The position numbers and the translations under genes are program-made. Source: Anaerolinea sp. (GTDB taxonomy: Bacteria; Chloroflexota; Anaerolineae; Anaerolineales; Anaerolineaceae). From it: a stretch of DNA of 64,000 nt. The notes beneath the pieces were generated by a model. The model was not told the DNA's origin and did no database searches. It was given only the letters and a program-made list of their open reading frames with translations. Shown piece by piece: positions 42,978-51,691 of this stretch (positions are counted from its first letter, which is position 1; each line of letters opens with the position of its first letter). Location: the NCBI GenBank assembly GCA_020725865.1, contig DYEC01000019.1, positions 62,001-126,000 on the forward strand, written 5' to 3'.

Positions 42978-44120
42978 TTACTTCACCATCACCGGCTTGA
43001 ACCAGATTGCCCAATCCTGTGCCGAAGAGCCATTTGCCGCTACTCCCAGGACAAACTCCACTGACTTGCCCGCCAGCGAGGATACATCAATATCCAGCAC
43101 CTTGGGAGCATCCGCATATTTTATATTCCATTGTCCCAGATTCTGGAGCGAGCCGCCATCAGCGCGGTAATTCAGCTGGAAGATAACATCACACGCTGTC
43201 CCACCATTCAAACACCCTAGCGTCGTCTGGAACCGCCAACCAGATTGGACATCCAGCGGCGGGAATTTTCCCGTGATGGCGCCATCATCTACCCATTGCG
43301 GATGAGTTTGCAAAGCGCGCCCGCTGTATGTCGTACCATTTTGCAATGTTGGGTTATCCCGACGAATGACAAACCCATTGGCGTCCGCGTCGGTTCCCGG
43401 GCAAGGCAAAACGCCCGCACCAGAAATCCACTGGGCGGCACAGTAGTTGTTAGCAAAGTCATAAATCAGCATCGAACCGGGTGCCGGCGTGGTAGCCGTT
43501 GGGGAAACCACTTCAATTTCAACCCAGAAAGAGACATTGCCTGCCGCTCCAATACCAAAGGTTGCTCCAGCGGCATTGCGCAATTTCCAGAACCCTTTAT
43601 ACTTTCCCGCCGAAGCCGGTGCTTTCAGGTTTACCGAAAGATCAACCATTTGTCCCGGCACTACTGTAGACGGTATCGGCACGGAAACCGGCCCGCCCAT
43701 GCTGTCACCGCTGTCAAAAATAAGTGCATATGATGTGTTCCAGGTACAGGAACCATTGTTCTGCAAACGCCATGTCTTGGTAAAAGTTTGATTCGGACTA
43801 AATTTAGTTCCGTCCGGCACGGTAATATCTGCAATGAATAAAGCCCGGTCACAGGGGATATAGACCGCTGTGGCAGTAGGCGGTATGCTGGTTGCCGTCG
43901 GGATAAAGAGCGTGGCAGTTGGCGGAATAGTTGGCGGCGCTGGTGTACTGGTTGCCAGCATTGCAGCCATGGTTAGCTGTGCTGAGACCGTCTTCGCCGC
44001 CACTGTCAACACCGATTCGGTGGGTGTACGGGTAGCTGCCCCGGCACGCGGCAGATTGCAGGCGCTCAACAACAGTGCACCCAGCAACACCCAGAAAACC
44101 AGTTTTCGAATATGGGACAT
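42978..44120 (-). CDS. Lipoprotein with NBR1-type FW domain
   Basis: Exported lipoprotein, 380 aa. The signal peptide ends in lipobox LLSAC, followed by a Thr/Pro-rich linker (about 30-90: TSTPAPPTIPPTATLFIPTA). The next domain (about 95-215) matches the FW/NBR1 four-Trp Ig-like domain: FTKTWRLQNNGSCTWN, VVPGQMVDLSVNLKAP and GFWKLRNAAGATFG. The C-terminal part (about 225-380) is a beta-rich, carbohydrate-binding-like domain of unknown ligand. The ATG at 44120 has AAAGGAGG 10 to 11 bases upstream. It is probably a surface binding protein. Confidence 0.82.
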   Translation of the reverse strand: MSHIRKLVFWVLLGALLLSACNLPRAGAATRTPTESVLTVAAKTVSAQLTMAAMLATSTPAPPTIPPTATLFIPTATSIPPTATAVYIPCDRALFIADITVPDGTKFSPNQTFTKTWRLQNNGSCTWNTSYALIFDSGDSMGGPVSVPIPSTVVPGQMVDLSVNLKAPASAGKYKGFWKLRNAAGATFGIGAAGNVSFWVEIEVVSPTATTPAPGSMLIYDFANNYCAAQWISGAGVLPCPGTDADANGFVIRRDNPTLQNGTTYSGRALQTHPQWVDDGAITGKFPPLDVQSGWRFQTTLGCLNGGTACDVIFQLNYRADGGSLQNLGQWNIKYADAPKVLDIDVSSLAGKSVEFVLGVAANGSSAQDWAIWFKPVMVK

Positions 44121-44267
44121 GTCAAAACATCCTCCTTTAGCTTCGAGCATTTCTTTAGTATCAGAAACTCTCTCAATTTTTCTCATTCTAATACAAAAAT
44201 GCCCGTTTCATGCTCAGAAATAAGCCATAACATTTACTATAACGTTACAAGAAGCCCAAAAGTTCCT

Positions 44268-45875
44268 TCAGAGGTGCTTTAGCATATACAATTCACCCAT
44301 ATGGAAACCACGCGCTGCATAATACCTGCGCGTTCCAACAGCCGCAATTACCGCTAAACGGCGAAAACCAGCCGCGCGGGCAAGCTCTTCCGCTTTCTGA
44401 AGGAGTTGACTGCCAAGACCAGCATGTTGTGCCACGCCCGGTTCTTCTTCTCCGACGCGTAGCGACTGGCCATAAATATGTACTTCGCGTACCAGCGCCG
44501 CGCCACTCAGTTCCTCGATACCCGTCTTCAGCGCGTTGGATTCAGGCAGTGAAAGGCGCAGATAGCCGGCTATGCGATCCTCTGGGGTGACAAACTGCAG
44601 GAAGTGTTCCTCAGCCATCTTCGGATGATAGACAAAATCTTGCAGTTCCAGCCTTTCAGTAGAAATTTTCTGATTGCGTACCTCGCGGCAGCGAATGCAA
44701 CGGCAACGCTGTCCGCGCCGCGTCAATTCTACCAGTACATCTTGACGCAAACTGGTGCGTTTGTTGCCTGCCACTACATGTGTTGAAGGAATATCGCGAA
44801 TAACCCGGTTCACCCGACAATACTCCGGGATGGTTGGCTTCAAGTCAGCAATCAACTTGATCAGCTCTTCAGTCGAATAGGGATGATATTCGCCATTTTT
44901 CCAATGTTGATACAGCACGGTACCTTCTAGAAGCTGGGTTGGGTAGATTTTGATTTCATCTGGGCAAAACCCCAATCCATCTTGCGCCTCAAGCCAGAGT
45001 CGGGCAAAATCTTTGCGGTCTGATTCGGGCGTGGCACCCAGTAGATTGGGCATCCAGTGCAATACAATTTTGAAACCCGCTGCGCGTAAGCGTGTCACTG
45101 CTTCTAATGCCTGTTGCACCGTATGCCCGCGCCGGTTCAGCTCCAGAATCTGGTCATCCAAACTCTGTACACCCATCTGCACTTTGGTCACTCCCAGCCG
45201 CCGCAGCCATTCCAGCTCTAGTAAATTAATTTCGTCTGGCCGCGTCTCAATCACAAGTCCAACGTTACGGTGAGGAGCAGTTTCATTCCGCTGATGAGCC
45301 TCTGTCAACGTTTTGCTATCCACCCCATTCATGGCATCGAAACAACGCCGCACAAACCACTCCTGATATTGACGCGGATATGCCGACCACGTCCCGCCCA
45401 AAATGAGTAATTCAATCTTATCGGTCGGGTGCCCGACGGCATGGTAGGATTCCAATCGGGTACGTACCTGCAAATAGGGATCAAACTGGTTTTGAAAAGC
45501 CCGGGCTGCTCCCGGTTCATCCGGCAAATAACTCTTGGGCATGCGTATATCTTCCGGGCAAAAGATGCATTCCCCAGGACAGGCAGCTGGTTTGGTCAGC
45601 ACCGTGACCGTCGTTACTCCCGAGAGGGTGCGCACTGGCTTCATCCGGATACGCGCCAGCAGTGCAGTGTCTTCTTCCCACTCACCACTCTCAACGAGCC
45701 CGCGATAGGCTGCCACCAGCACATGCTTGGCGATATGACCTCCGCCGGGTAAGGGGTGCCGGCGGATCGCCTGAAGCGCATCTTCACCACGGCGCACTTC
45801 TTCCAGCACTACCCGCGCCACTGCCAGCAATTCGTCAGAGTATTGTTTCGACTTCAACCAGTTTTCCACATCCAT
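44268..45875 (-). CDS. Elp3-family radical SAM/acetyltransferase (tRNA wobble U34 modification)
   Basis: Bacterial Elongator protein 3 homologue, 535 aa, the catalytic enzyme that makes 5-carboxymethyluridine (cm5U34) on tRNA using SAM and acetyl-CoA. The N-terminal tRNA-binding helices are followed by KPVRTLSGVTTVTVLTKP and the radical-SAM Cys triplet CPGECIFC (Cys99, 103 and 106), then KSYLPDEPGAARA and FDPYLQ as in all Elp3. The zinc-type segment CRCIRCREV precedes the GNAT domain (about 440-535) with GLGSQLLQKAEELARAAG and VGTRRYYAARGF. The ATG at 45875 has AGGA 10 bases upstream; a GTG at 45893 is an alternative. Divergent from a Trm9-like methyltransferase gene. Confidence 0.93.
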   Translation of the reverse strand: MDVENWLKSKQYSDELLAVARVVLEEVRRGEDALQAIRRHPLPGGGHIAKHVLVAAYRGLVESGEWEEDTALLARIRMKPVRTLSGVTTVTVLTKPAACPGECIFCPEDIRMPKSYLPDEPGAARAFQNQFDPYLQVRTRLESYHAVGHPTDKIELLILGGTWSAYPRQYQEWFVRRCFDAMNGVDSKTLTEAHQRNETAPHRNVGLVIETRPDEINLLELEWLRRLGVTKVQMGVQSLDDQILELNRRGHTVQQALEAVTRLRAAGFKIVLHWMPNLLGATPESDRKDFARLWLEAQDGLGFCPDEIKIYPTQLLEGTVLYQHWKNGEYHPYSTEELIKLIADLKPTIPEYCRVNRVIRDIPSTHVVAGNKRTSLRQDVLVELTRRGQRCRCIRCREVRNQKISTERLELQDFVYHPKMAEEHFLQFVTPEDRIAGYLRLSLPESNALKTGIEELSGAALVREVHIYGQSLRVGEEEPGVAQHAGLGSQLLQKAEELARAAGFRRLAVIAAVGTRRYYAARGFHMGELYMLKHL

Positions 45876-45954
45876 AGCATCGAATTCCTGCACTACCAGT
45901 AAACATTACAAAAACGCACAGGCAACCAATTTTCTAGACAAGCCCCAGAAACGA

Positions 45955-45960
45955 TATAAT
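45955..45960 (+). promoter_or_regulatory. -10 box of the methyltransferase gene (leaderless)
   Basis: TATAAT ends 7 bases before the ATG at 45968, placing initiation at the start codon. No ribosome site is present. TAGACA at 45934-45939 may be a -35 with a short 15-base spacer. Confidence 0.55.
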
Positions 45961-45967
45961 ACACAAT

Positions 45968-46726
45968 ATGCAGATAGAAACCATCCAAAAACTTCTGGAG
46001 CTTAATCGTCAATTCTACCGCGATTTTGCAGCTGCGTTTGCCGCAACGCGCCGCCGTATCCAGCCGGGGGTGCGACGTATTCTGAATATGCTCCCATCGG
46101 GGGGAAATTGGCTGGACCTGGGTTGTGGTTCGGGCGCGCTGGCAATAGAGTGGATCAGATGCGGTCGTTCGGGTTCTTACACCGGTCTGGATTTCAGCGC
46201 CGAATTGCTACAAGAAGCCCAAAACAGTCTGGAAGGGCTTGCAACGCCAGGTTTACGGATTCGCTTCATTCAAGCAGACCTCACAGATAGCAACTGGATG
46301 AGGCTATTAAGTCCGCCTGACCATTGGGATGGTGTTCTGGCATTTGCAGTTTTCCATCATATCCCTAGCAGCGCCCTGCGCCGGAAAATACTTAATCAGG
46401 TGCACACCCTGCTCAAACCCGGCGGCTGTTTAATCCATTCGGAATGGCAATTCCATCATAGTCCGCGCCTGCTGAAGCGCGTTTTACCCTGGCAAACTAT
46501 TGGCCTGGTTTCCAGCGATCTTGAAGAAGGTGATTACTTGCTGGACTGGCGGTATAACCTACCAGGCCACCCTGCCAAGCGCGGGTTTCGCTATATACAT
46601 CTTTTCAGCCGGCAAGAATTAGCTGGATTAGCCAACGAGTGCGGCTTTCAGATCATCGAGGAATTCGAGTCAGATGGCGAGGGGGGAAAACTGGGACTGT
46701 ATCAAATCTGGCAGTCCAGCTCTTGA
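45968..46726 (+). CDS. Trm9/ALKBH8-like class I SAM methyltransferase
   Basis: SAM-dependent methyltransferase, 252 aa. The N-terminus LNRQFYRDFAAAFAATRRR resembles the Trm9/ALKBH8 entry motif (xYNEIAxHFSxTR). SAM motif I is WLDLGCGSGALAIEW; the later AFAVFHHIPSSALRRKILNQV and LLKPGGCLIHSEWQF blocks again match Trm9 (IAVxHH, LRxGGxALIYxWAxE). The end FRYIHLFSRQELAGLANECGF parallels YRYYHLxREGEL. In eukaryotes Trm9 methylates the cm5U made by Elp3 to mcm5U; here the gene stands back to back with elp3. The methyltransferase call is firm; the tRNA role is inference from motifs and context. Confidence 0.78.
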   Translation: MQIETIQKLLELNRQFYRDFAAAFAATRRRIQPGVRRILNMLPSGGNWLDLGCGSGALAIEWIRCGRSGSYTGLDFSAELLQEAQNSLEGLATPGLRIRFIQADLTDSNWMRLLSPPDHWDGVLAFAVFHHIPSSALRRKILNQVHTLLKPGGCLIHSEWQFHHSPRLLKRVLPWQTIGLVSSDLEEGDYLLDWRYNLPGHPAKRGFRYIHLFSRQELAGLANECGFQIIEEFESDGEGGKLGLYQIWQSSS

Positions 46727-46768
46727 GTTTAATGTTCCCTTGTTCTCCAGACCTGTAGTATTTTCAGG

Positions 46769-46774
46769 TATAAT
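46769..46774 (+). promoter_or_regulatory. -10 box of the EamA transporter gene
   Basis: TATAAT ends 10 bases before the ATG at 46785, so the leader would be about 3 bases. No ribosome-binding site is seen. Confidence 0.5.
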
Positions 46775-46784
46775 CCCTGCGAAT

Positions 46785-47729
46785 ATGGAAAAAACCATCA
46801 CAGCACAACCGCGCATTTCACGCCTTACCAAAGGTTATCTGATTGCCCTGATTGGCACTATCATCTGGTCAGCAACAGCAGTGTTCATTCGCTACCTTAC
46901 CGAAGAATATGCCATGCCACCAATTGTGCTGGCTTTCTGGCGTGATGCAGTCACTGCTGCCGCGATGGCGCTCTTTTTTATTCTGTTCACCCCAGTCCGT
47001 CTTTCTATTGAACGACACCATCTGCCATTTCTGGTACTGTACGGCTTTACCCTTTCAATTTTCAATTCACTCTGGACAGTCTCTGTCTCCCTTAATGGTG
47101 CGGCGGTTTCTACCGTGCTGGCATATTCCTCTGCTGGATTCACCGCCATCATAGCCTTTTTCCTGTACCACGAACGGCTGGATTGGGTAAAAATCCTGGC
47201 AGTTATTTTGAGCATCGGCGGTTGTGTACTGGTAGCAGGGGCATATAACCTAGACTTGTGGCGGATCAACGCGTTGGGCATTCTCACTGGTCTTCTTTCT
47301 GGAGTAGCATTTTGTGCTTACAGTTTACTGGGTAAGGCTGCCACGCGGCGCGGGATGAATTCTTGGACAACGCTTTTGTACACTTTCTTTTTCGCCGCGC
47401 TTTTCCTTTTGAGTTACGTCAATGTACCGGGGCTGTTCTCGAAAACCGCTCCACCTTCCATGTTCTGGTTGGGTAGTGCCTGGTTTGGCTGGCTATTGAT
47501 TTTCCTGCTTGCAATCGGACCAACCATTGGCGGATATGGTTTGTACACTTACAGCATGAACTTTTTACCTGCCAGCGTTGCCAACTTGATCGCCACACTC
47601 GAACCAAGTTTTACTGCCTTGCAATCCTATTTTTTGCTCGGCGAACGCTTCACACCACCACAGATTATTGGCAGCATCATGATTATTGGGGGAGTAATCT
47701 TCCTGCGGATTATGGAAGAGAGAAAATAG
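46785..47729 (+). CDS. EamA/DMT-superfamily transporter
   Basis: Drug/metabolite transporter with two EamA repeats and ten predicted TM helices, 314 aa. The first repeat runs about 18-145 (GTIIWSATAVFIRYL to ILSIGGCVLVAGA), the second about 165-305 (GLLSGVAFCAYSLLGKAA to GSIMIIGGVIFLRI). The conserved Glu/Pro block ANLIATLEPSFTALQSYFLLGE marks the second repeat. Likely an exporter of amino acids or related metabolites; the substrate is unknown. The start at 46785 is fixed by the promoter spacing and the first TM segment. Confidence 0.9.
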   Translation: MEKTITAQPRISRLTKGYLIALIGTIIWSATAVFIRYLTEEYAMPPIVLAFWRDAVTAAAMALFFILFTPVRLSIERHHLPFLVLYGFTLSIFNSLWTVSVSLNGAAVSTVLAYSSAGFTAIIAFFLYHERLDWVKILAVILSIGGCVLVAGAYNLDLWRINALGILTGLLSGVAFCAYSLLGKAATRRGMNSWTTLLYTFFFAALFLLSYVNVPGLFSKTAPPSMFWLGSAWFGWLLIFLLAIGPTIGGYGLYTYSMNFLPASVANLIATLEPSFTALQSYFLLGERFTPPQIIGSIMIIGGVIFLRIMEERK

Positions 47730-47732
47730 TTG

Positions 47733-47759
47733 TATAATTTGGATATTATTAGTAATAAT
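47733..47759 (+). promoter_or_regulatory. -10 box and dyad operator before moaA
   Basis: TATAAT at 47733-47738 is followed by a perfect 7-bp inverted repeat, ATTATTA 47745-47751 and TAATAAT 47753-47759, around a single base. The dyad covers the expected transcription start, a typical repressor position. Confidence 0.45.
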
Positions 47760-47784
47760 TAGATAAACTTCTACGAGGTGCTGA

Positions 47785-48765
47785 ATGGCCCAGGATCGCT
47801 TTGGTCGGCAGATTCATTATTTGCGCATCTCCCTGACGGATCACTGCAATCTGCGCTGCCTGTACTGTATGCCAGAGCAGATGATTTTCCGCCCCAATCA
47901 TGAAATGTTGCAGGATCAAGAGTTGTTACTACTGGTGCGGATCTTTGCAGATTTGGGGTTCGATAAAATCCGCCTGACGGGCGGCGAACCCACCATCCGC
48001 GCCAATATTGTTGAACTGGTGCGCTCCATTGCAGCTACACCCGGAATCGAAAAACTCACCATGACTACCAACGGTGTATTGCTGGGCAAGCTGGCTGCGC
48101 CGCTCAAAGCCGCCGGCCTGCAACGGGTCAATATTTCGCTGGATACGCTTAACCCGCAGCATTTCCGGACACTGACCCGTTGGGGGACTTTCGAACAGGT
48201 CTGGGAAGGCATTCGCGCGGCTGAGTCGGCGGGACTGATCCCGATTAAGATTAATACAGTGGTTGTGCGCGGTTATAACGATATGGATGTGGTTGACCTG
48301 GCACGTCTAACACTCGAGCATCCCTGGCAGGTGCGATTTATCGAGATGATGCCCTTTGGCGGCGTTACAGAACTGCAACAAAGCCATGTTGTCAGCATGA
48401 CAGAGGTGCTGGCGCGTATTGAGTCGGCACTGGGTTCGCTCGAGGTCGCCAATGATGGCAAACTGGACGGTGAAGCACGTTTATTCCGCGTGCCTGGAGC
48501 AGCAGGCGAAATCGGCTTTATTTCCTCAGTCACGGCGCCTTTCTGTGCAGCCTGTACACGTGCCCGTCTGACTGCTGACGGCAAACTGCGACTGTGTCTG
48601 TTACGTCCCAAGGAAGTGGACTTGCTCGCACCTTTGCGTCAAGGCGCAAATCTGGAAGAATTGAAAAAACTCATACTGGACGGCGTCTGGAATAAACCTT
48701 GGGGGCATGGTCTTGCCCAGGGTGAAATCGCTACCAACCGCACGATGAGCGAAATCGGTGGATAA
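47785..48765 (+). CDS. moaA: GTP 3',8-cyclase (molybdenum cofactor step 1)
   Basis: Radical SAM enzyme converting GTP to the 3',8-cyclised intermediate of molybdopterin synthesis, 326 aa. The N-terminal cluster motif is CNLRCLYC (Cys21, 25 and 28), with RLTGGEP for SAM. The C-terminal cluster has CAACTRARLTADGKLRLC (Cys254, 257 and 271). The C-terminus ends in SEIGG, the essential Gly-Gly tail. GAGG precedes the ATG. No moaC, moaE or other cofactor gene is in the window. Confidence 0.96.
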   Translation: MAQDRFGRQIHYLRISLTDHCNLRCLYCMPEQMIFRPNHEMLQDQELLLLVRIFADLGFDKIRLTGGEPTIRANIVELVRSIAATPGIEKLTMTTNGVLLGKLAAPLKAAGLQRVNISLDTLNPQHFRTLTRWGTFEQVWEGIRAAESAGLIPIKINTVVVRGYNDMDVVDLARLTLEHPWQVRFIEMMPFGGVTELQQSHVVSMTEVLARIESALGSLEVANDGKLDGEARLFRVPGAAGEIGFISSVTAPFCAACTRARLTADGKLRLCLLRPKEVDLLAPLRQGANLEELKKLILDGVWNKPWGHGLAQGEIATNRTMSEIGG

Positions 48766-48773
48766 AAGCCCGC

Positions 48774-48802
48774 TTGTCAGCCACACATAGCATGAGTACA
48801 AT
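48774..48802 (+). promoter_or_regulatory. Promoter of the kinase-regulator pair (leaderless)
   Basis: TTGTCA (48774-48779) and TACAAT (48797-48802) with a 17-base spacer. Initiation near 48809 would put the ATG at 48811 at or near the 5' end; no ribosome site is present. Confidence 0.6.
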
Positions 48803-48810
48803 CAAGATAT

Positions 48811-51003
48811 ATGGAGAACACTGCGCAGTTGCCGCGCCCAGTGAGCCAGTTGTTACTGCCAGGCATGGTCTCTTTTATGGGTCTGTATCTGGCTTGGCTC
48901 TTTTGGGGACGAGAAGACCCATCAGAACGCCTCCTTGCAGGCAACATGACCCTCTTATTCACTGCACTGGTCGTCCTCGCATTGGCTCTGTGGACGCGGG
49001 AAAGAATTACAGGCATTGGATTACGTCGCGCGTGGAACTGGCTATGTACCGGGCTGGTTCTGTGGGCACTGGGTGACCTGATACGCCTTCTGTTGATAAT
49101 GATACAACCAACCCGCAGTCTGCTGTTCTCGTCTTTTGACCTACTTTCTCTGTTCGGGAGCATCCCCTTTTGTATTGGTTTGATACTCTATCCACGCCCA
49201 CCCCGCCCGCGCTGGGGGCGGTTGCCTCTGTTCTTCGATACCACACTGGTCGCCGCCTCAACCCTGACCATGATCTGGCTGGTGGTGCTTCGACCAGCAT
49301 CGCTGGCACTCGGTGTTATGCAATCGGGTAGTTTCCTAGTGTTACTTTATCCGATTGCAGACCTTCTGATCGCACTGGTGCTACTCAACCTGTTTTTGCT
49401 TTCCGACCCACGCCAAACAACAATCTCCTTCCTCTGGATCACGTTGGGTGTGCTGGCTTATTCATTCAGCGATCTCATCTATGCCGCTTTGCTGGCAGGG
49501 AGCGGTTACCAGCCCGGCGTTCCGCTGGATGCCGGGTGGGTTCTGGGAGATTTGTTCCTTTTTGGGGGAATTGCATGGCAATTGAAGGTTCCATCCACCC
49601 CATCCAAAATATGGCAACAGCTGCTGGTGAATTTACAGAGAGCTGCACCGCTGATCGCCACGCTGGTTGTCGGCTGGTACACGCTACTCAACTGGCAATT
49701 GGGTGGACAACTCGAACCATTAGGTCTCTGGATGACCATCATCCTGAGTCTGGGACTGGTTGCCCGTCAGGGTGTCGTCGCCGGCGAACTGGAGATGCAA
49801 AAATACGCCAGTTTGGTAAACAGTGTAGCAGAACCCGCTTTCGTCTGCGATGCCCAAGGACGATTGCAACTGGTCAACCCGGCTCTGCTTGCAGCTACGC
49901 TATACCCGGATGAGACAACCCTGCTTGGTCAGTCATTGCTGTCGTTGCTACACCCGGAACATGAGACTGACCAATTACTACAAAAAGGGCTGATGGGAAG
50001 CTGGTCAGGCGAAGCGCATTTGCGGCGAAAGGATGGAACGCTGCTACCGGTCTTGCTCGCCCTGCGTCCCTTGATGCCCGCTGGCAACAGCCGCCTAGCG
50101 CTGGCTGGTACGGCTCATGACCTGAGCGAGCAAAAACGCCAGCAGGCTGCACTTCAAGCCGCCTACGAGCAGATTGCCGCCGACCGCAACGAACTCGAGA
50201 TACTTAACACTCAACTGGAACAGAAAGTCGCTGAAAAAACTGCTGACCTCCTTCAGGCAATGGAACAACTGGAACGTCAGAACCAGGCGCTGCAACAGCT
50301 TGACCGCCTTAAGTCCGATTTTGTCTCGCTGGTCTCACATGAACTGCGCGCGCCGCTGACCAATATCAGCGGCGGAATCGAAGTACTACTCTCTACAGGT
50401 AGTAAGCTTCCGGAGCAAGCGCGGCACAACTTGGAACTGGTGCAGGGTCAAATCCAGCGTCTGAGCCGTTTTGTGGAAACCATCCTGGATCTTTCAGCGC
50501 TTGATGCCGGCAAACTGCCGCTGTATCTGGCACCAGTCAGTCTGCATGGGGTCGTGTCCACTCTGCAAAATCAGGTTCGGCACCTTCAGGGCGCTGAGCG
50601 AATCCACTGGAACATTCCCACCGATCTCCCTCCTGCCCTAGCAGATGAGCAGGCGTTGACCAGTGTATTGTTTCATTTGCTGGACAATGCACTTAAGTAT
50701 GCTCCCCAGGGTGAAGTTATTGTTCGCGCTGAACTGCAGGATGGACGTTTATATGTGCATGTCGCTGATCAGGGTCCCGGCATTCCGCCGGAAAGCATGC
50801 CCTTCTTGTTTGACCGTTTCTACCGCCTGGAAACCAGCGATTCACAATCCGTGTACGGGCATGGCTTGGGCTTATATATCGTCATGCGGCTGTTAACTGC
50901 GATGGGTGGTCAAATTAAGGTTCAAAATCAGCCGCAAGGCGGCGCCCTCTTTTCCTTCTGGCTACCATGCGCTATCGGTAAAGGAGCAGAGGATGCTTTA
51001 TAA
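48811..51003 (+). CDS. Membrane PAS sensor histidine kinase
   Basis: Sensor kinase, 730 aa. The N-terminal third (about 20-325) has nine or so TM helices in a 7TM/MASE-like input domain of no named family. A PAS domain follows (about 335-445), then a coiled coil (about 450-500), HisKA with His510 (LVSHELRAPL) and HATPase with N-box HLLDNALKYAP, G1 DQGPGIPPE, F-box FLFDRFYRLE and G2 GHGLGLYI. It overlaps the response regulator by 11 bases. Candidate signals are membrane or lipophilic compounds. Confidence 0.92.
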   Translation: MENTAQLPRPVSQLLLPGMVSFMGLYLAWLFWGREDPSERLLAGNMTLLFTALVVLALALWTRERITGIGLRRAWNWLCTGLVLWALGDLIRLLLIMIQPTRSLLFSSFDLLSLFGSIPFCIGLILYPRPPRPRWGRLPLFFDTTLVAASTLTMIWLVVLRPASLALGVMQSGSFLVLLYPIADLLIALVLLNLFLLSDPRQTTISFLWITLGVLAYSFSDLIYAALLAGSGYQPGVPLDAGWVLGDLFLFGGIAWQLKVPSTPSKIWQQLLVNLQRAAPLIATLVVGWYTLLNWQLGGQLEPLGLWMTIILSLGLVARQGVVAGELEMQKYASLVNSVAEPAFVCDAQGRLQLVNPALLAATLYPDETTLLGQSLLSLLHPEHETDQLLQKGLMGSWSGEAHLRRKDGTLLPVLLALRPLMPAGNSRLALAGTAHDLSEQKRQQAALQAAYEQIAADRNELEILNTQLEQKVAEKTADLLQAMEQLERQNQALQQLDRLKSDFVSLVSHELRAPLTNISGGIEVLLSTGSKLPEQARHNLELVQGQIQRLSRFVETILDLSALDAGKLPLYLAPVSLHGVVSTLQNQVRHLQGAERIHWNIPTDLPPALADEQALTSVLFHLLDNALKYAPQGEVIVRAELQDGRLYVHVADQGPGIPPESMPFLFDRFYRLETSDSQSVYGHGLGLYIVMRLLTAMGGQIKVQNQPQGGALFSFWLPCAIGKGAEDAL

Positions 51004-51688
51004 AATCCTGCTTGTGGATGATGATACCACCTTGCTCAAATTCCTGAGAGAATACTTCGAAAACGAGGGCGAATATATTGTTTTGACTGCCACTAGCGGT
51101 ACTGAAGCATTACGCATAGCTTATCGTGACCATCCAGATCTGGTTGTTCTGGATGTGATGATGCCGGGCATGGATGGCTGGGAAGTGACCGCCCGTCTGC
51201 GTGAGCTCTCGGATATTCCTATTATCCTGCTGACCGGCAAAGGTGCCGAAGCAGACAAACTGCGCGGCTTCAGGTTGGGAGTGGATGATTATGTGGTTAA
51301 GCCGTTTAGTTTTGCCGAGCTTTCTGCCCGCATCCAGGCAATCCTGCACCGTGTCAGACGAACATCAGGGATGGTGTCCGATATTATTCCCATTGGAGAA
51401 TTACGAGTGGACTTGAACAAACGCGAAGTGCGGCGCGGGGAGCAGATGGTTGCACTCACCCCTACTGAATTTCGCCTGCTGGAATGTCTGGCACAGCATG
51501 CTGGTCGGGCAGTAGCTGAAAGCGAATTGATTCAATCTGTCTGGAGCGGTACAAACGCCGAGCAACATACCGCTGCTGTACGGCGTTATATCTGGCTACT
51601 ACGCCAGAAAATCGAACCCGACCCGGCAAATCCCAAATATCTGTTGACCGTCAGAGGCTACGGCTACCGCCTGGAAGTAGGCGAATAA
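50993..51688 (+). CDS. OmpR-family response regulator
   Basis: Response regulator, 231 aa, partner of the kinase upstream. The receiver has ILLVDDDTTLL, phosphoacceptor Asp54 (VVLDVMMPGMDG), LLTGKG and VVKPFSF. The winged-helix DNA-binding domain has LTPTEFRLLECLAQHAGR and TAAVRRYIWLLRQKIE. The ATG at 50993 lies inside the kinase 3' end with AAAGGAG upstream. It converges on the orphan peptide-binding lipoprotein gene with only 3 bases between. Confidence 0.95.
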   Translation: MLYKILLVDDDTTLLKFLREYFENEGEYIVLTATSGTEALRIAYRDHPDLVVLDVMMPGMDGWEVTARLRELSDIPIILLTGKGAEADKLRGFRLGVDDYVVKPFSFAELSARIQAILHRVRRTSGMVSDIIPIGELRVDLNKREVRRGEQMVALTPTEFRLLECLAQHAGRAVAESELIQSVWSGTNAEQHTAAVRRYIWLLRQKIEPDPANPKYLLTVRGYGYRLEVGE

Positions 51689-51691
51689 TGC

